A stretch of DNA of 64,000 bases from Powellomyces hirtus (lineage: Eukaryota > Chytridiomycota > Chytridiomycetes > Spizellomycetales > Powellomycetaceae), in NCBI GenBank assembly GCA_025526995.1, contig JAHLKG010000018.1:1-64000 (forward strand), in the 5' to 3' direction. Below the pieces are notes generated by a model. That model worked only from the letters and a program-made list of their open reading frames with translations, was not told the origin of the DNA and ran no database searches. A program made the translations under genes and the position numbers. Below are positions 21,625-32,225 of the stretch, one piece after another (the stretch's first letter is position 1; every line of letters starts with the position of its first letter).

Positions 21625-22350
21625 CTTGTATTGGACAGATTTCACCACGCTGAATTGTACGTTTCTCACCAAGATATGCAATTCGATTGACACGTCGCGC
21701 TCCCAAGGTTTCAGGGCCTTTCGCGGCCCCTAACCATCAAGTCACACACTATACAAGAAAAAAGGAGGCGAAAATAGATATGCAGAAACCAACCCCGATT
21801 TTTGCTATTGCATGTCTCACATTCTAGAAGCATTTGAAGCGTGCACCCATATCAAATTGATGAGTATTTTGTTGCGGAATCACCTCCAGAATGGTCAGTG
21901 CCACACTTTATATGCGCTAATGTTTGCCGGCAAGTCCACCAGCTGGGAGCTTCTTCATTTGTCGCTGATAGGTACTTGGCGAACTTCAGCAATGATCCGT
22001 CTGCAGTTGACATTGTCGCGCGAACGAGTGGCTTGTGCGTGGCGCAGCGATTGACAGGTTTCTGAGCTGAACAGTGGCTTGTACTGGCGGTTCTGGTTGA
22101 CTAAACGGCGCAACAACAACAACACTCCGGCAATTCGGCACTCAGGCATTCGCGACATGCAATAGACCAGTCACAACAGCACTCGAGCCACCCCGGACAT
22201 GCTGAAAGGAGGGGGCGAAAGATGTAGTTGCAGACGGAGTGACAGAAGCACCACTATGGAGGGAAATGGAACATTATTAGCGTTGGCGGTGGAACGGGAC
22301 ATATTTGAGCACAAACCAAATATTGCGGCAGCGTACACATGAATGTCATC
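21625..22350. other. spacer between ART-like copies 1 and 2
   Basis: No gene recognised. The frames open here do not resemble the ART-like proteins. Confidence 0.4.
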
Positions 22351-22803
22351 TTACAGATTCTCGATGGCTCCCATGAGATCACTCACCGGTTCTTCAGAGC
22401 CAAGTGATCTTCGGCTTACAATATCCTTGGTGAAGATAATGATCTCTTCCTCTGTATCAGTGGCACCATCTATGAAATCGATAGGGATGACTATCCCAGT
22501 TACTTTCAGCTGGACTACGTTCCCGAACTGGTTGGCTACTATTTGACTGGCGCTCGCGGAGTAGCATCCATGCCTTCGGCAAGCACTATGCATTCGGCCT
22601 CCTTCTCGACAAGGATCAATTGGGGAGCATCCTCGGTAGAGTGTTAAGTTTTCGACGTAGACGCCCTTTCCGGCATCGTACAGCTTTTGGACCTCCTTTC
22701 GGTTACTAGTATTCCTTTTGAATTGTTGTAAGACAGCACGTTCATTCGACGTGAGTGTGGTGCCGAATTGTCGAAATCGAGCGTACAGTTCCTCGTTTGC
22801 CAT
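22351..22803 (-). CDS. small ADP-ribosyltransferase-like protein, copy 2
   Basis: Minus frame of 150 aa from the ATG at 22803 (open to 22839), paralogous to copies 1 and 3. Seen: NEELYARFRQFGTTLTSNERAVL; EVQKLYDAGKGVYVENL; LYRGC with the motif-1 Arg; a longer Cys/basic insert (CREGGRMHSACRRHGC); YSASASQIVANQFG, where the second motif reads S-A-S rather than S-T-S; VIPIDF; and TEEEIII, the E-x-E motif. The two replaced positions are conservative, so the catalytic set R, S, E-x-E is complete. Its C-terminal tail is unlike the other copies. Function as a mono-ADP-ribosyltransferase is inferred from these motifs. Confidence 0.65.
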   Translation of the reverse strand: MANEELYARFRQFGTTLTSNERAVLQQFKRNTSNRKEVQKLYDAGKGVYVENLTLYRGCSPIDPCREGGRMHSACRRHGCYSASASQIVANQFGNVVQLKVTGIVIPIDFIDGATDTEEEIIIFTKDIVSRRSLGSEEPVSDLMGAIENL

Positions 22804-23719
22804 CCAGTTCTCGTTCAGCAAGTGGTTGGTATCTGCCACACGGATTTACGGGTATAAAACGGGATGGGAAGGTTGAGATTTTATCACGTAGCTGCTTGGG
22901 GCTTTGACAGGAAAGAAGGGCATAAAATCCGATTGACGGGTCGCGTGAGTTGGCCGAATGAGGCTGGAGCAACGGAAAAAAGAATGGACCATCTCCGAAC
23001 CCAGTGGTCCTGTGAGCCCTTGCCTACCACCTATAATACTGTGGTCTTATCGGTCTTTCATCCCTCCTGCTCTTCGAACAAATGTGGAGAGATATCCGAA
23101 CATTCGGTGTTGAGTTCGAGAGGCCGTGTTGCATGCTTCTGCAGGGCAACTTGAGTTCATGAACATTTCGGTAGAGGCCATAAGTGTGCTTGGCGTTCTT
23201 GCATAATCTCGTCGCCAGAATTGATGATTGCTTCATCATCCTGATGTTTGGCGTGTGCATCTGCAACTCGAGCACCAGCTGGTGACAATATTTTCATTGT
23301 CCTCGAACTGTTCTTGTTCCCATACAGGAGCACGCTTACATCCATTGCTACGACCAAAGCCGTTCGTGTACGGTAATACTATCATCCAACTGTCCCATTT
23401 CGAAACATGAAATGCCGCTCACATTCTCGGAAAACGCACAACACGCCCTCCGTGAGAGTGCACATTACTGCGAAGTCCCTGTTGGTACAGCCAAGCTTCT
23501 GGCTAACAGCAAATTACTCGGCCGTTCCGCAAGCAACCAAAGGTACACATTGACAACAGATGAAATGACGGATGCCACGCACAGGAAGACAACAACAAGT
23601 ATTAATAGGGTATCCGGGCATAAGCCTTCCGAAGCTTAATATACAACCTATCAGATAAGGGGTTGCACCATGATGAACCTCCGCTTCGCCGCTCTCGCTC
23701 TGGAATTCTTCCAAAATTT
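22804..23719. other. spacer in ART-like array
   Basis: About 0.9 kb without a gene I can support. The short open frames lack motifs. Confidence 0.4.
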
Positions 23720-24185
23720 CTATTTGACTGTTTGTTGTTTGCTCTTTGCCTTTTTTTTTGCTATTGCGTTCTTGCAAAGTGAGAGGAGTCCATGTGCTCC
23801 TTTCTTCTGAACTTTAGAATTTGAAGGCCTGGATTTGGCTTTCGCAGTGGTTTTGGTCGTCGGTTTGGTGGCTGGTGACAAGGCTTCGGACGGCCCAGGT
23901 GGATGAGTGGGATGGGCTTGCGGATCTGTTTGACTGGCCGGCGCAACATTCGCAACGCTCAGAGCAGGTTCGACAGGCTCAATGGAAGCGGTAGACGCAG
24001 GTTCAACGTGAGCGGTCGAAGCAGGCTTAACGGAACCTGAAGAAACAGAAGTGCAGAGCGGAAACAGTTGAGCGAAGCACCAGAACTAGTAAAACGTGCA
24101 ACAAACGAACGTACCGAACACATGCGGGTATGCCAACTAAATACGCAAGCCCATCAAACAAGACGTTGCGTAAGGAAAAGGACAT
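23720..24185 (-). CDS. possible small Pro/Ala/Thr/Lys-rich protein
   Basis: Two-exon model: 24185-24122 and 24036-23720, closing to 126 aa. The acceptor is good (TTCTGTTTCTTCAG); the donor (GTGTTC) is weak, and a better-looking GTACGT eight bases further on would give a stop, so the model is uncertain. Exon 1 is hydrophobic (VLFDGLAYLVGIPAC). Exon 2 is low-complexity (PASTAHVEPASTASIEPVEP) and ends in a basic tail (AIAKKKAKSKQQTVK). Its ATG lies 50 bp downstream of the stop of ART-like copy 3, so it could instead be a spliced tail of that gene. Confidence 0.3.
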
Positions 24186-24234
24186 GTTTTGATAAAAGCA
24201 TATGGAAATAGAGTGGGTTATAACGGTGCATCGC

Positions 24235-24717
24235 TTAGCTCAGATCAAAAGCCGTAGTATCGCTGCTACAATCCACCATGAAATATCCTTTCCTCGAACG
24301 CCAAATCTCATGACTTACTGGTCCGTTTGCGTCAAGCGGTTTTCGGCTCACGATATCCTTAGTGTACACAATGATTTCTCGCTCGTTGCATCTATCGGGC
24401 ATCCTGAAGTCAACAGGAATGACCTTCCCAGTTACTTCAAGCTGGACTACCTTCCCAAAGCGGGTGGCCACTCGGTGACTGATACTTGTCGAATAACATC
24501 CGTGCTTTCGTCGGCCATCGCGACAGGGATCTGTTGGGCAGCATCCTCGAAACACCGTGAGATTCTCGACATATACGCCTTTTCCGGCGTCATACAGCTT
24601 TTGAACTTCAGCACGATTTGCAGTGGTTGTTTTGAATATGTTTAAAACCACATGGTCAGCCGACGAGAGTGTATCGCCAAACTGTCGAAATCGCTTGCAC
24701 AAATCCTCGTTTAGCAT
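24235..24717 (-). CDS. small ADP-ribosyltransferase-like protein, copy 3
   Basis: Minus frame of 160 aa from the ATG at 24717 (open to 24783). Seen: NEDLCKRFRQFGDTLSSADHVVL; EVQKLYDAGKGVYVENL; VFRGC with the motif-1 Arg; CYSTSISHRVATRFG with S-T-S; VIPVDF; and NEREIIV with E-x-E. The copy is therefore complete for the ART catalytic pattern. It has a 20-residue C-terminal extension absent from copy 1. The strong conservation of the motif regions among three copies, with loose linkers, argues that the proteins are or were under selection. Confidence 0.65.
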   Translation of the reverse strand: MLNEDLCKRFRQFGDTLSSADHVVLNIFKTTTANRAEVQKLYDAGKGVYVENLTVFRGCCPTDPCRDGRRKHGCYSTSISHRVATRFGKVVQLEVTGKVIPVDFRMPDRCNEREIIVYTKDIVSRKPLDANGPVSHEIWRSRKGYFMVDCSSDTTAFDLS

Positions 24718-24783
24718 GGTTTCAAAAGAATTACGCTTGGGATGAAAGGCCTGGACAATTGAGACTGGATTCTGAGGTTGCAT

Positions 24784-25711
24784 CGTGAGGTTCGAAAGGA
24801 AAGGAAGATATGCAAGCCGATGGGTATGCCGCGCTCAGGCTCTCGCGGTGTCAGGGATCCAATCCCCACCATAAAATGATACAGCTTACGCAGGGCAAGG
24901 GGCTAACGCCAAAAAGCGGGGAAAGGGAATTAAGGAGAGATTCCGGCTCAAACTTGGAAGCTCTTGTACTGTTCTACGCTTACGCATGGTAAGTCAACAC
25001 AGGTCAGAAGCATCTGATAATCCTGAGACTGCCAAATACTATAGGCACTAAGATCCGCCAGTCCAGCATCTTCCAGCTGTGGCTAAACTTAAGTACTTGG
25101 CGGACCGTTTGCTCACAGTATCTTTGGTAGAGAAGAGTTCTTCCCTGATTCGCAGCAGATTTGTCGGCAAGCACGTTTTGTCCCTCGGCGCGGAGAATGT
25201 TCTATACAACGAATTATTAGAACCGCTCAGAGATAGATTGATCACTTTGCGGCTGATTCGCAAGATACCTAACAGCACAACTAACGACGTCAAAAAGAAG
25301 TTGGGCCAAAGGTGAAGTGATCGAGGGCAACAGAGTGGGAACATCAGTAAATATACTGTACTGTTCAGACTCGACAAGGTCTAAAGTCATGAACCATGGG
25401 CACATGCGGCAAGCGCATTGAGGGTTGGCGGATCCAGAACCCATAGCATATTGTAGGTGAAGCTCAGCAGTCGCTGTCCTTTCGTCAGTTTCTTCAGTAC
25501 ACCGCTCTCCGGCTGTCGTTTTAACGGGGATGACAGTTCTCGCATTGACAGGTTGTTGGACGCGGCGCGCTGTTCCCCTTCACCAGAAAGATATCGAAAA
25601 GGCTGTGCAATTTGCAAAGTTGCGTTCTCCGCCAAACTTGATATTTCCGGAAGACTCTAGGCTCTTGAAAACCAAACTCGGTGCCGGAACTACAGACAGT
25701 GGAATAGGAGC
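24784..25711. other. intergenic with an unassigned open frame
   Basis: A 78-codon plus frame at 25079-25315 (ending RKIPNSTTNDVKKKLGQR) has reasonable composition, but a stop lies just upstream and there is no good ATG, so it may be a gene fragment. Nothing else is seen. Confidence 0.35.
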
Positions 25712-26505
25712 ATGTCGACAGCACCGTCACCATCTGCCGCACGCACCATTGTCTTTGGCCACGATGGGTCCGCGCCCTCCGCTTCAGCACTCGCATTCAC
25801 CTACAGCAGCATTCTCCGGGCATCCGACACGTTCATAGTCATCGCCGTGCTCCCCTGGGGCACAGACAAAAGCAAACGTCAGGACACTTTCGCGCAACTA
25901 AGTGATGAGGAGACAGAAGGGGATACTGGGAAGCCGAAGCGAAGGGCTCACACGAAGCATCACTTGGGAATGACACCAGAACGGAACCAGGAGGAACGGC
26001 AGGTGAATGACCGCCGATGGTGATGCTGATGCTGTTTGGTCGGTAAATGCCACCTGCTGGAACTCATAGGAGGCTCGTGCGTCGAAAATGTCGCCCATTT
26101 AGACGGTCTATGCAATCAATCAGGCCCTGCGGCATGTGAGAGAAGTACACTCGATCGTGCCAGCGAATACGGAGATCGTACCCAAGTGGGGTGAGGCTGG
26201 TCCTACCCTTTGCGCGGCAGCAGTTGAGTACAACGCCTCAATACTCATTGTCGGCACCAATGGGAGGAACAAATGGAAAGGGTGCGTGAAACACGCCAAG
26301 ACTCCCTGGCACTCTCTGGGACTCAGCAGTTTTGTGCACCACCGGTTTTTGTATCTCTAGGTTACTCATGGGGAGCGTCAGTCAATATGTCCTCACCAAT
26401 GCAACCGTGCCGGTCGTGATAGCACGTCCAGACGTTCCCTCTTCCAAGCTTGCAAAGAATGGCTCGAAAGACAATTTGGCGTTGCACTTCAAGCAGAAGA
26501 GCTAA
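25712..26505 (+). CDS. universal stress protein (UspA) family
   Basis: Three exons: 25712-26002, 26103-26281, 26361-26505; phases close to 204 aa. Seen: first strand TIVFGHDGSAPSASALAF, VIAVLPWG, then a charged insert of about 40 residues (KSKRQDTFAQLSDEETEGD and the rest), then the second half AINQALRHVREVHSI, ASILIVGTNGRNKWKGLLMGSVSQ and YVLTNATVPVVIARP. The G-x-x-G-(9x)-G(S) type nucleotide-binding segment is present across intron 2. USP-domain proteins bind ATP or AMP and are linked to stress survival; the precise role here is unknown. The charged insert between the two halves is longer than in a minimal USP. Confidence 0.85.
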
Positions 26506-26705
26506 CACTTGCAGGGCCGATGCATCAGTGCTCCCAACACGATCCAGCAACAAAGACATTTGGAGAGATTGAATGTAATTTATCAGAGAACGCGCGCCAC
26601 AAGTGAGCGGAGTTTGTAAATCTGTAAATAAAGTGAACATCAAAAACAATTGGTTTCCGCTCACTCTGCATCAACCTGAGAAACCACATCAGGGAATAAC
26701 CGGAC

Positions 26706-27101
26706 ATGAACACATCAAAACCGCAACGCACCCACCTGACGAGACTGCCGCCGGAGCTCCTCCCATGCATTCTGCGCCATCTCCCGACAGAAAAAGACCT
26801 CAGCAATGTCCGTTCGGCGATTGAAACCATCCCAACCTTACATCGCGGCGTTTCCGACTACCAGGCGCTTGAGACTGCGCGGTCTATTCGAATCATGTTA
26901 ACTGCATCATCTGCGACACAACAACTTGATCCGCACAACGAGAGAGTGATGAATCTCTTGATGGAGCTGAATCCGGCTACCCGAATTCGGTGCATCGACA
27001 TGCTTGGTCTAATGCTCGACCCAGTCTGCGCTACGGGGACCATCCTGCAAGACGTGCGGGACATGTCCGCTCCGTTCGCGCGGGCAGCCTTTGTCTTCTG
27101 A
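26706..27101 (+). CDS. short F-box-like protein
   Basis: 131-aa single-exon frame beginning MNTSKPQRTHLTRLPPELLPCILRHLPTEKDL at 26706; the LPPELLPCILRHLP stretch at residues 14-27 has the spacing of the first F-box helix. The rest is helical without repeats. F-box proteins bring substrates to SCF ubiquitin ligases; no substrate-binding domain is visible, so it may be truncated or a partial homologue. It lies 200 bp downstream of the stress-protein gene on the same strand. Confidence 0.55.
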   Translation: MNTSKPQRTHLTRLPPELLPCILRHLPTEKDLSNVRSAIETIPTLHRGVSDYQALETARSIRIMLTASSATQQLDPHNERVMNLLMELNPATRIRCIDMLGLMLDPVCATGTILQDVRDMSAPFARAAFVF

Positions 27102-27357
27102 TCACCGAAAGAAGGCAAGAGAGAGAGACAAGAAGGATCAACAGCACGACTTCTCAAGAAACATATGAACCCATGTATATTTAATATCTGACAAGAAAAA
27201 CTAAAAATTACACAAAGACGACTTTCAGAACCCTTTGATACTGTGTGTGGTGGGTATGTGAAGGCACGCAGCGATTTTGCATCGTTCATAAACAGCTGCC
27301 AGGGTGGGAGAATCGGGGGCGTGAGAGTGGACGAGGATGGAAGCGGGGAAGATGCCC

Positions 27358-27912
27358 TTAGTTCTTTCCGATGCCGATGACACCGCAAGCGGCGCGCTTG
27401 CCGGCGTTTCCGGTGGAGTTTGAGAGAGGGTGGCCACCGAGACCAAGGTCATCCACGCCAGCGTGGATAACAAAGGATCGGCCAATGACGGAGGTTGAGC
27501 CGGAAAGGTGGACCATAGTGTCTGTGATTTCGACATCGACAGTGCCGTCAGCGCGGGCTTCGACGTTTCCGAGATCACCGACGTGACGGGTGGCAGCATC
27601 CGGGGCGCCGTGGGTCTTGTTGAACGGGTTGTAATGGCCGCCAGCAGCTGTGCAGTCGGGGAAAATGTTGCCGAATTCGTGAATGTGGAAACCGTGGAGG
27701 CCGGGGGTCAAACCAGCGAGCTTGACCTTGATGACGGCGGGGGCGGAACCGGTCTGCACCATCTTGACGGTTCCGGTGACGTTGGCGCCAAAGGTCACGT
27801 CGGGGGTCAGGCTGGCAACACCGGTGATAGTGGTCGCGGGAGTGTCGGGCTTGCATTTGCCGGCAACGGCGACGGAGCAGAGGGCCGCGAGGACGAGGGA
27901 TTTGAACATCAT
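27358..27912 (-). CDS. secreted Cu/Zn superoxide dismutase
   Basis: Uninterrupted 184-aa minus frame. A hydrophobic signal peptide (residues 1-17, KSLVLAALCSVAVAG) precedes the mature enzyme. Metal and active-site residues are all seen: Cu ligands His76, His78 and His150, bridging His93, Zn ligands His101, His110 and Asp113, the active-site Arg173, and the disulfide pair Cys87/Cys176. It converts superoxide to peroxide and oxygen; the leader places it outside the cell or in the secretory pathway. N-glycosylation sequons are present (NVT, NKT, NST). The gene lies divergent from the helicase gene. The second codon is also Met, so either may start. Confidence 0.95.
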   Translation of the reverse strand: MMFKSLVLAALCSVAVAGKCKPDTPATTITGVASLTPDVTFGANVTGTVKMVQTGSAPAVIKVKLAGLTPGLHGFHIHEFGNIFPDCTAAGGHYNPFNKTHGAPDAATRHVGDLGNVEARADGTVDVEITDTMVHLSGSTSVIGRSFVIHAGVDDLGLGGHPLSNSTGNAGKRAACGVIGIGKN

Positions 27913-29253
27913 CTTTGAGAAAGATCTGATTGATAGTAAAGGAGAAAGTTTAAATTCGACTGTTGTCAGGATGGAGGAAACAAGTTGGTCGTGCAGAGTT
28001 GACGCAGGGTTTTATAGGCGCTTAAACACTGTGGGGAAACAAGGTTGCCCTTTTTCCCTGTTCACTTTGAACGTCGGCACGCGCCGCGCGTTTTGGCCCT
28101 TGGCCTTTCCCCTTCCGCTCGCTTACGCGATCTATTTTTAGAAGGATGCCGCAAATGACCCACACGAACATAAACACACCGCTCCGCCTTCAGACCCGAT
28201 GTTTTGTCCCGCCTCAGCCGCATTTGTGCTTGCGAGCATACGTAGCGTCCCACGGCTTGAGGCTGAGAAACTGAGTGCCCTCTCCCCAACCAACCTCGCT
28301 TCCAGTCCGTCGACCTCCATTCCGCCGTTCTTTTCCTCTTCTATCCGTCCACTGTTACTTACATTATTGTGGTATGGTATAGGGGTGGTATGAGGTTTGT
28401 CTAGAAAGTCTATAGGTCGTCTAGAGTCGAATCGGAAGGCGTGAACAAGTGAGCAGCGGCGAGGGCGGGGGGGGCGTGGGGCGGGAAGTCAGCCTTATGT
28501 GGGCGGACATCATCATGGGTCTTTTTAGCTTTTTGCGGGGGTGTGGAGAAAGGCTCCCCCGAGCGCCGCCGCTGTGGACGATTGTGGACGACGGACGACT
28601 GTGACCACTGGGACCATCATCATGGGCATGGCACACACACAACCTGAACATCTCGTCCCTCGTCGCACTCGCACCGTCCGCCCCCAGCCCCGTCAAAATT
28701 TGCGGGTTTTTGACAGCACAAGTTGCGCGTCTTGCTGAGTCATCATCCTTGGGACAGTGAAAATGTGGGAATGTTCCGAGTCACGGCGAGCCAATCAGAG
28801 GGACTCGCCCGCCCGCACTCAACTCAGTCGGGGGGCCCTTTTCCTTGCGCGCTGCAGTGGCTGTCTTTTTGTCTTTTGTGTTTTCAAAAAGTCTAAACAA
28901 GGTTCAAGTTATACAAGCGAGTCACTCATTTGATTCCCATCAATCAGCTGACTGCCGCTGTGAATGAGGATGCCCCTATATCTATCCACTTCCGCACGTG
29001 GGGCTAGATGTGGGATGGGTCAGGTGGCTCGGCAACTCCATTACAGCTGCCATGGTAAAAGTCGGAACGCGCTCGCTGACTCATCGCCCAATCCGGGCTG
29101 CCAAATCATTTTTCTTTTTCTTTTCCTGCTTGCCCTCTTTTTGCCCGTAGCTTATCTTGACTCATTGTTTGTTCGCACCGTTTGTGAAAAAAAAAAACAG
29201 ACCAGACCACATTCTTCCCAATTTCGTACCCCACCGAGTCCATCAGCATCACC
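27913..29253. promoter_or_regulatory. divergent intergenic region between SOD and helicase genes, with TGA(G/C)TCA sites
   Basis: 1.3 kb without a supported gene. Three exact TGA(G/C)TCA words (28736-28742, 29077-29083, 29158-29164) match the bZIP (Gcn4/AP-1) consensus, and an AGCCAATCAG CCAAT box is near 28790. All lie within 520 bp of the helicase start codon, the last about 90 bp before it. Confidence 0.5.
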
Positions 29254-31054
29254 ATGCTCCACAGATCTCTAGCCGCTCAACTGCGCAAACCCGCCGGCCT
29301 CCAGTCCCTCTCGTGGGCCTGGGCGACCACCGTATCCCTTCGGGCGTCCGCCCGTCCACTCAACGGACTTCTTGCCCAGCACAATGCACAGGGCAGGACT
29401 GCTCTTCGTCTCTTCTCCCAAAGTATCCACTCTCGCAACGCTCCAGGAAATGCCCCGCTTTCGCAGGAGGAGGATGTCATTGACGCTTTGAATGGCTTTG
29501 GCAACGGAGAGGGTGTGGCTGCCCAGGTCGACGCTGTGCCAAAGAAGGGAACCTTTGCTTCCGTCACTGCCTTGTCGCATCCTACTCAGAGGGCCCTCCT
29601 CAAGGACTTTCAGTACATAGACATGTCGTCAGTTCAGGAAGCGGTACTTTCCCTGCTGCCGATCGAAAAGGACTTGCTGGTTCGCGCAAAGACCGGAACC
29701 GGCAAGACGCTTGCCTTTATCATCGCTGCTTTGGAGTCGGCTATCGCGAGACGAAAGGGTCAGCGCTTCAATGCCCAGCACACTACTATCCTGGTGCTTT
29801 CTCCCACTCGAGAACTTGCATTGCAGATCGCCGCAGAAGCACAGCGACTGATGCGACCGCATAACTACCGCGTGCAAACCGCCGTTGGTGGACCCGGCAG
29901 AAATCGATCGGTCGCCGGCATCGTTCGGGATCGCACTGACGTTCTCGTTGCCACACCTGGTCGATTGCTTGATATGCTGGAGAACGAGCCGGATTTTAGA
30001 AGAAAGATACAAGGCCTACAAACTCTTATCTTTGATGAAGCCGACCAGCTTCTGGAGATGGGTTTCAAAGATGCCATCGATGCCATCGTCGCGAAACTCC
30101 CCGCCCAACGACAGACTTTCATGTTCTCTGCCACCCTGTCCCGAGACATCAAGTCGATCGCCGCAAGAACCCTGCAATCTGGCTATGAATACGTCGACAC
30201 TGTCCCCGTCAATGAAACCCCCACCCACATGAAAGTCAAGCAGAGTTACACGATTGTTCCATTCTCACAACAACTGGTTCTCCTCCACGAAATGATTTAT
30301 CAGCACCGCCGGGCCAACCCTGCCGGCAAAATCATCGTCTTCTTCCCTACCACTAAGATCGTCGCTTACCTTGCCGGCGTGTTCAACGACATCCCAGGGA
30401 TGGACGTTCTCGAGATACACTCCAAACTCAGCCAAGTGCAGCGAGCGCGCGTGGCTCAGCGATTCCGTCGCGCTCACGGTGGTGTTCTGTTCACATCTGA
30501 TGTTTCGGCTCGAGGAGTTGACTATCCCGGCGTGACACTCGTCATCCAGATGGGTATGCCGTCATCCCGCGAACAGTATATTCATCGAGTCGGACGAACC
30601 GGGCGGGCCGGAGCCACCGGAGAAGGAATCATCATGCTCAGCCCGTACGAACAGAAGTTTGTGGACGCTTTGCACGAGATCCCTATCAAGCGGGATTTGA
30701 GATATGGATCAGATTCCGATGTCCACAAGAAGGATAAAGTCAAGGACTTAATCAACAACGCCATGCGCCATGCCCCGCAAGACATGGCACAGGAGTGCTA
30801 TGGCGCATACCTTGGCTTCCGTGAGTCCATGCACCATCGTATAAATGCTTTGAATCCGATGTCTGACTCATCTTCTCGCTTATTTAGACAAGCAAAATTC
30901 TGGCTTGCTGAGAAACAGCCGAGACGCTCTCGTCCGTGGCGCCAATGAGTATGCGACCGGGTTCCTCGGACTCGAACGACCACCGGCTCTCAGCCCACGC
31001 ATGATCACTAACCTCGGCCTCAGTCGAGTACCCGGAGTCAACATCAGGGGATAG
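29254..31054 (+). CDS. mitochondrial DEAD-box RNA helicase, MSS116-like
   Basis: Two exons: 29254-30820 and 30888-31054; 577 aa. Seen: basic, Arg/Ser/Leu-rich N-terminus consistent with mitochondrial import; motif I AKTGTGKT (145-152); PTREL (184-188); TPGR (234-237); DEAD (261-264); SAT (292-294); and in the second lobe FTSDVSARGVDYPGV and HRVGRTGRAG. The spacing and the C-terminal extension ending SRVPGVNIRG are like Mss116-type helicases, which act on group I/II introns and translation in mitochondria. The Q-motif region (FQYIDMSSVQEAVL) is present. All motifs are intact. Confidence 0.92.
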
Positions 31055-31269
31055 GCGTTGTGTTCTCCACTCCAACTCTCCACTCTCCTCCCACTTATTT
31101 ATTGTACTTATCCGTACTTCTCGACATCCGCTTATCTGTACTATTTGTGTGGAGCGACTCCTCGAGTATTCGAGGGCGTGACATGCTGGTTGTTGCGTGA
31201 CCATGAGTCGCGAGCAGCATTTTTATTTGTTATACATAAACTTGTATCAAAGTGAAAAGGGAAACATTG

Positions 31270-32225
31270 TCAGAAAGCGTTCTGGAACCGCCAGATATCT
31301 CGTTGAGAACTCGTCAATTCGTCTCCGTTCCCGTCGGTTCCCGCCCACGCCACATATACCTGGAGAAAACACATCCAACGGTTTAAATACACGCCACGTA
31401 GAGGGGGAGCACACAACAGCAACTTACAGTTACATCACAGTTGTTCCCGGGGCAAGGTTCGGTGCAAATCGAGTCCAAGCAGGTGCATGTGGAAAGTGTG
31501 CACGCTGTTGAGAACCACTCGAATCTGGTCAATTCGCCTGCGGAAAACACAGACGCAGATCATTAATTCCTTACATTACACTCTGCATAAACACGTCTTC
31601 ACTCTCAAGCTCTCCTTACCATTGTCTAATGTGATGATGGCTGTTCGGGATGGAACGTAAAGGTGCGTTGCTCGGTCTAGAGTCGCCCATCTACGATAAT
31701 CTAGGGAGTAGATTGTGCCTCGATAAAGGAGGTCGAGGGAGATTTGCGGAGATTTCGAGTCTGTCGTGTTTGCAATCAACGCCGGCCAGCCTACAGTAAC
31801 GCAAAAACAATTCGACACCATCAGCATCAGTATCCGCCTCCTGCCTTTTGCATTATCGGTATCTTCCGCTACGTACTCCCCGGTATCGTCAACTGTGAAT
31901 AATCATCGACTATCGGATAAAACACGGCCGTGCTTGTGTAATTTACGGTCGAGTTCAGCCGGTCAGTCGTCGCAAATTTCATGTACATGACTGCGGTGGC
32001 TCCAACGGCATACGCGGGCACGGACACGTTCAATCTATTTAGAATTTGGGCTTCGCGGCATGGGGCGTTTAGCGCGGTGGCATCTGTGCCAAAGTTGGCC
32101 GCGCAATAGTCGAGCGTTGCAGGGTCCCAGTCGGCATGTGTGTCGGAGGCAATGGCGCATATGGAAGGGAGGAGAGCGAGGAAGAGGGTAAGGGCGAGAA
32201 GGAGGGACGAGAGTATTTGGCGCAT
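31270..32225 (-). CDS. secreted cysteine-rich protein of unknown family
   Basis: Four exons on the minus strand: 32225-31877, 31790-31620, 31537-31428, 31359-31270; GT..AG introns and phases close to 239 aa. The start at 32225 is chosen because it begins a clean signal peptide (MRQILSSLLLALTLFLALLP, then SICA); the frame is open to 32276. Seen after it: LDYCAANFGTDATALNAPCR, a beta-rich middle (TAVMYMKFATTDRLNSTVNY), then a cysteine cluster spread over exon 3 (STACTLSTCTCLDSICTEPC followed by PGNNC), and an end in GDELTSSQRDIWRF. N-glycosylation sequons are present. I recognise no family. The tight cluster of cysteines suggests a disulfide-stabilised extracellular protein. Confidence 0.75.
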
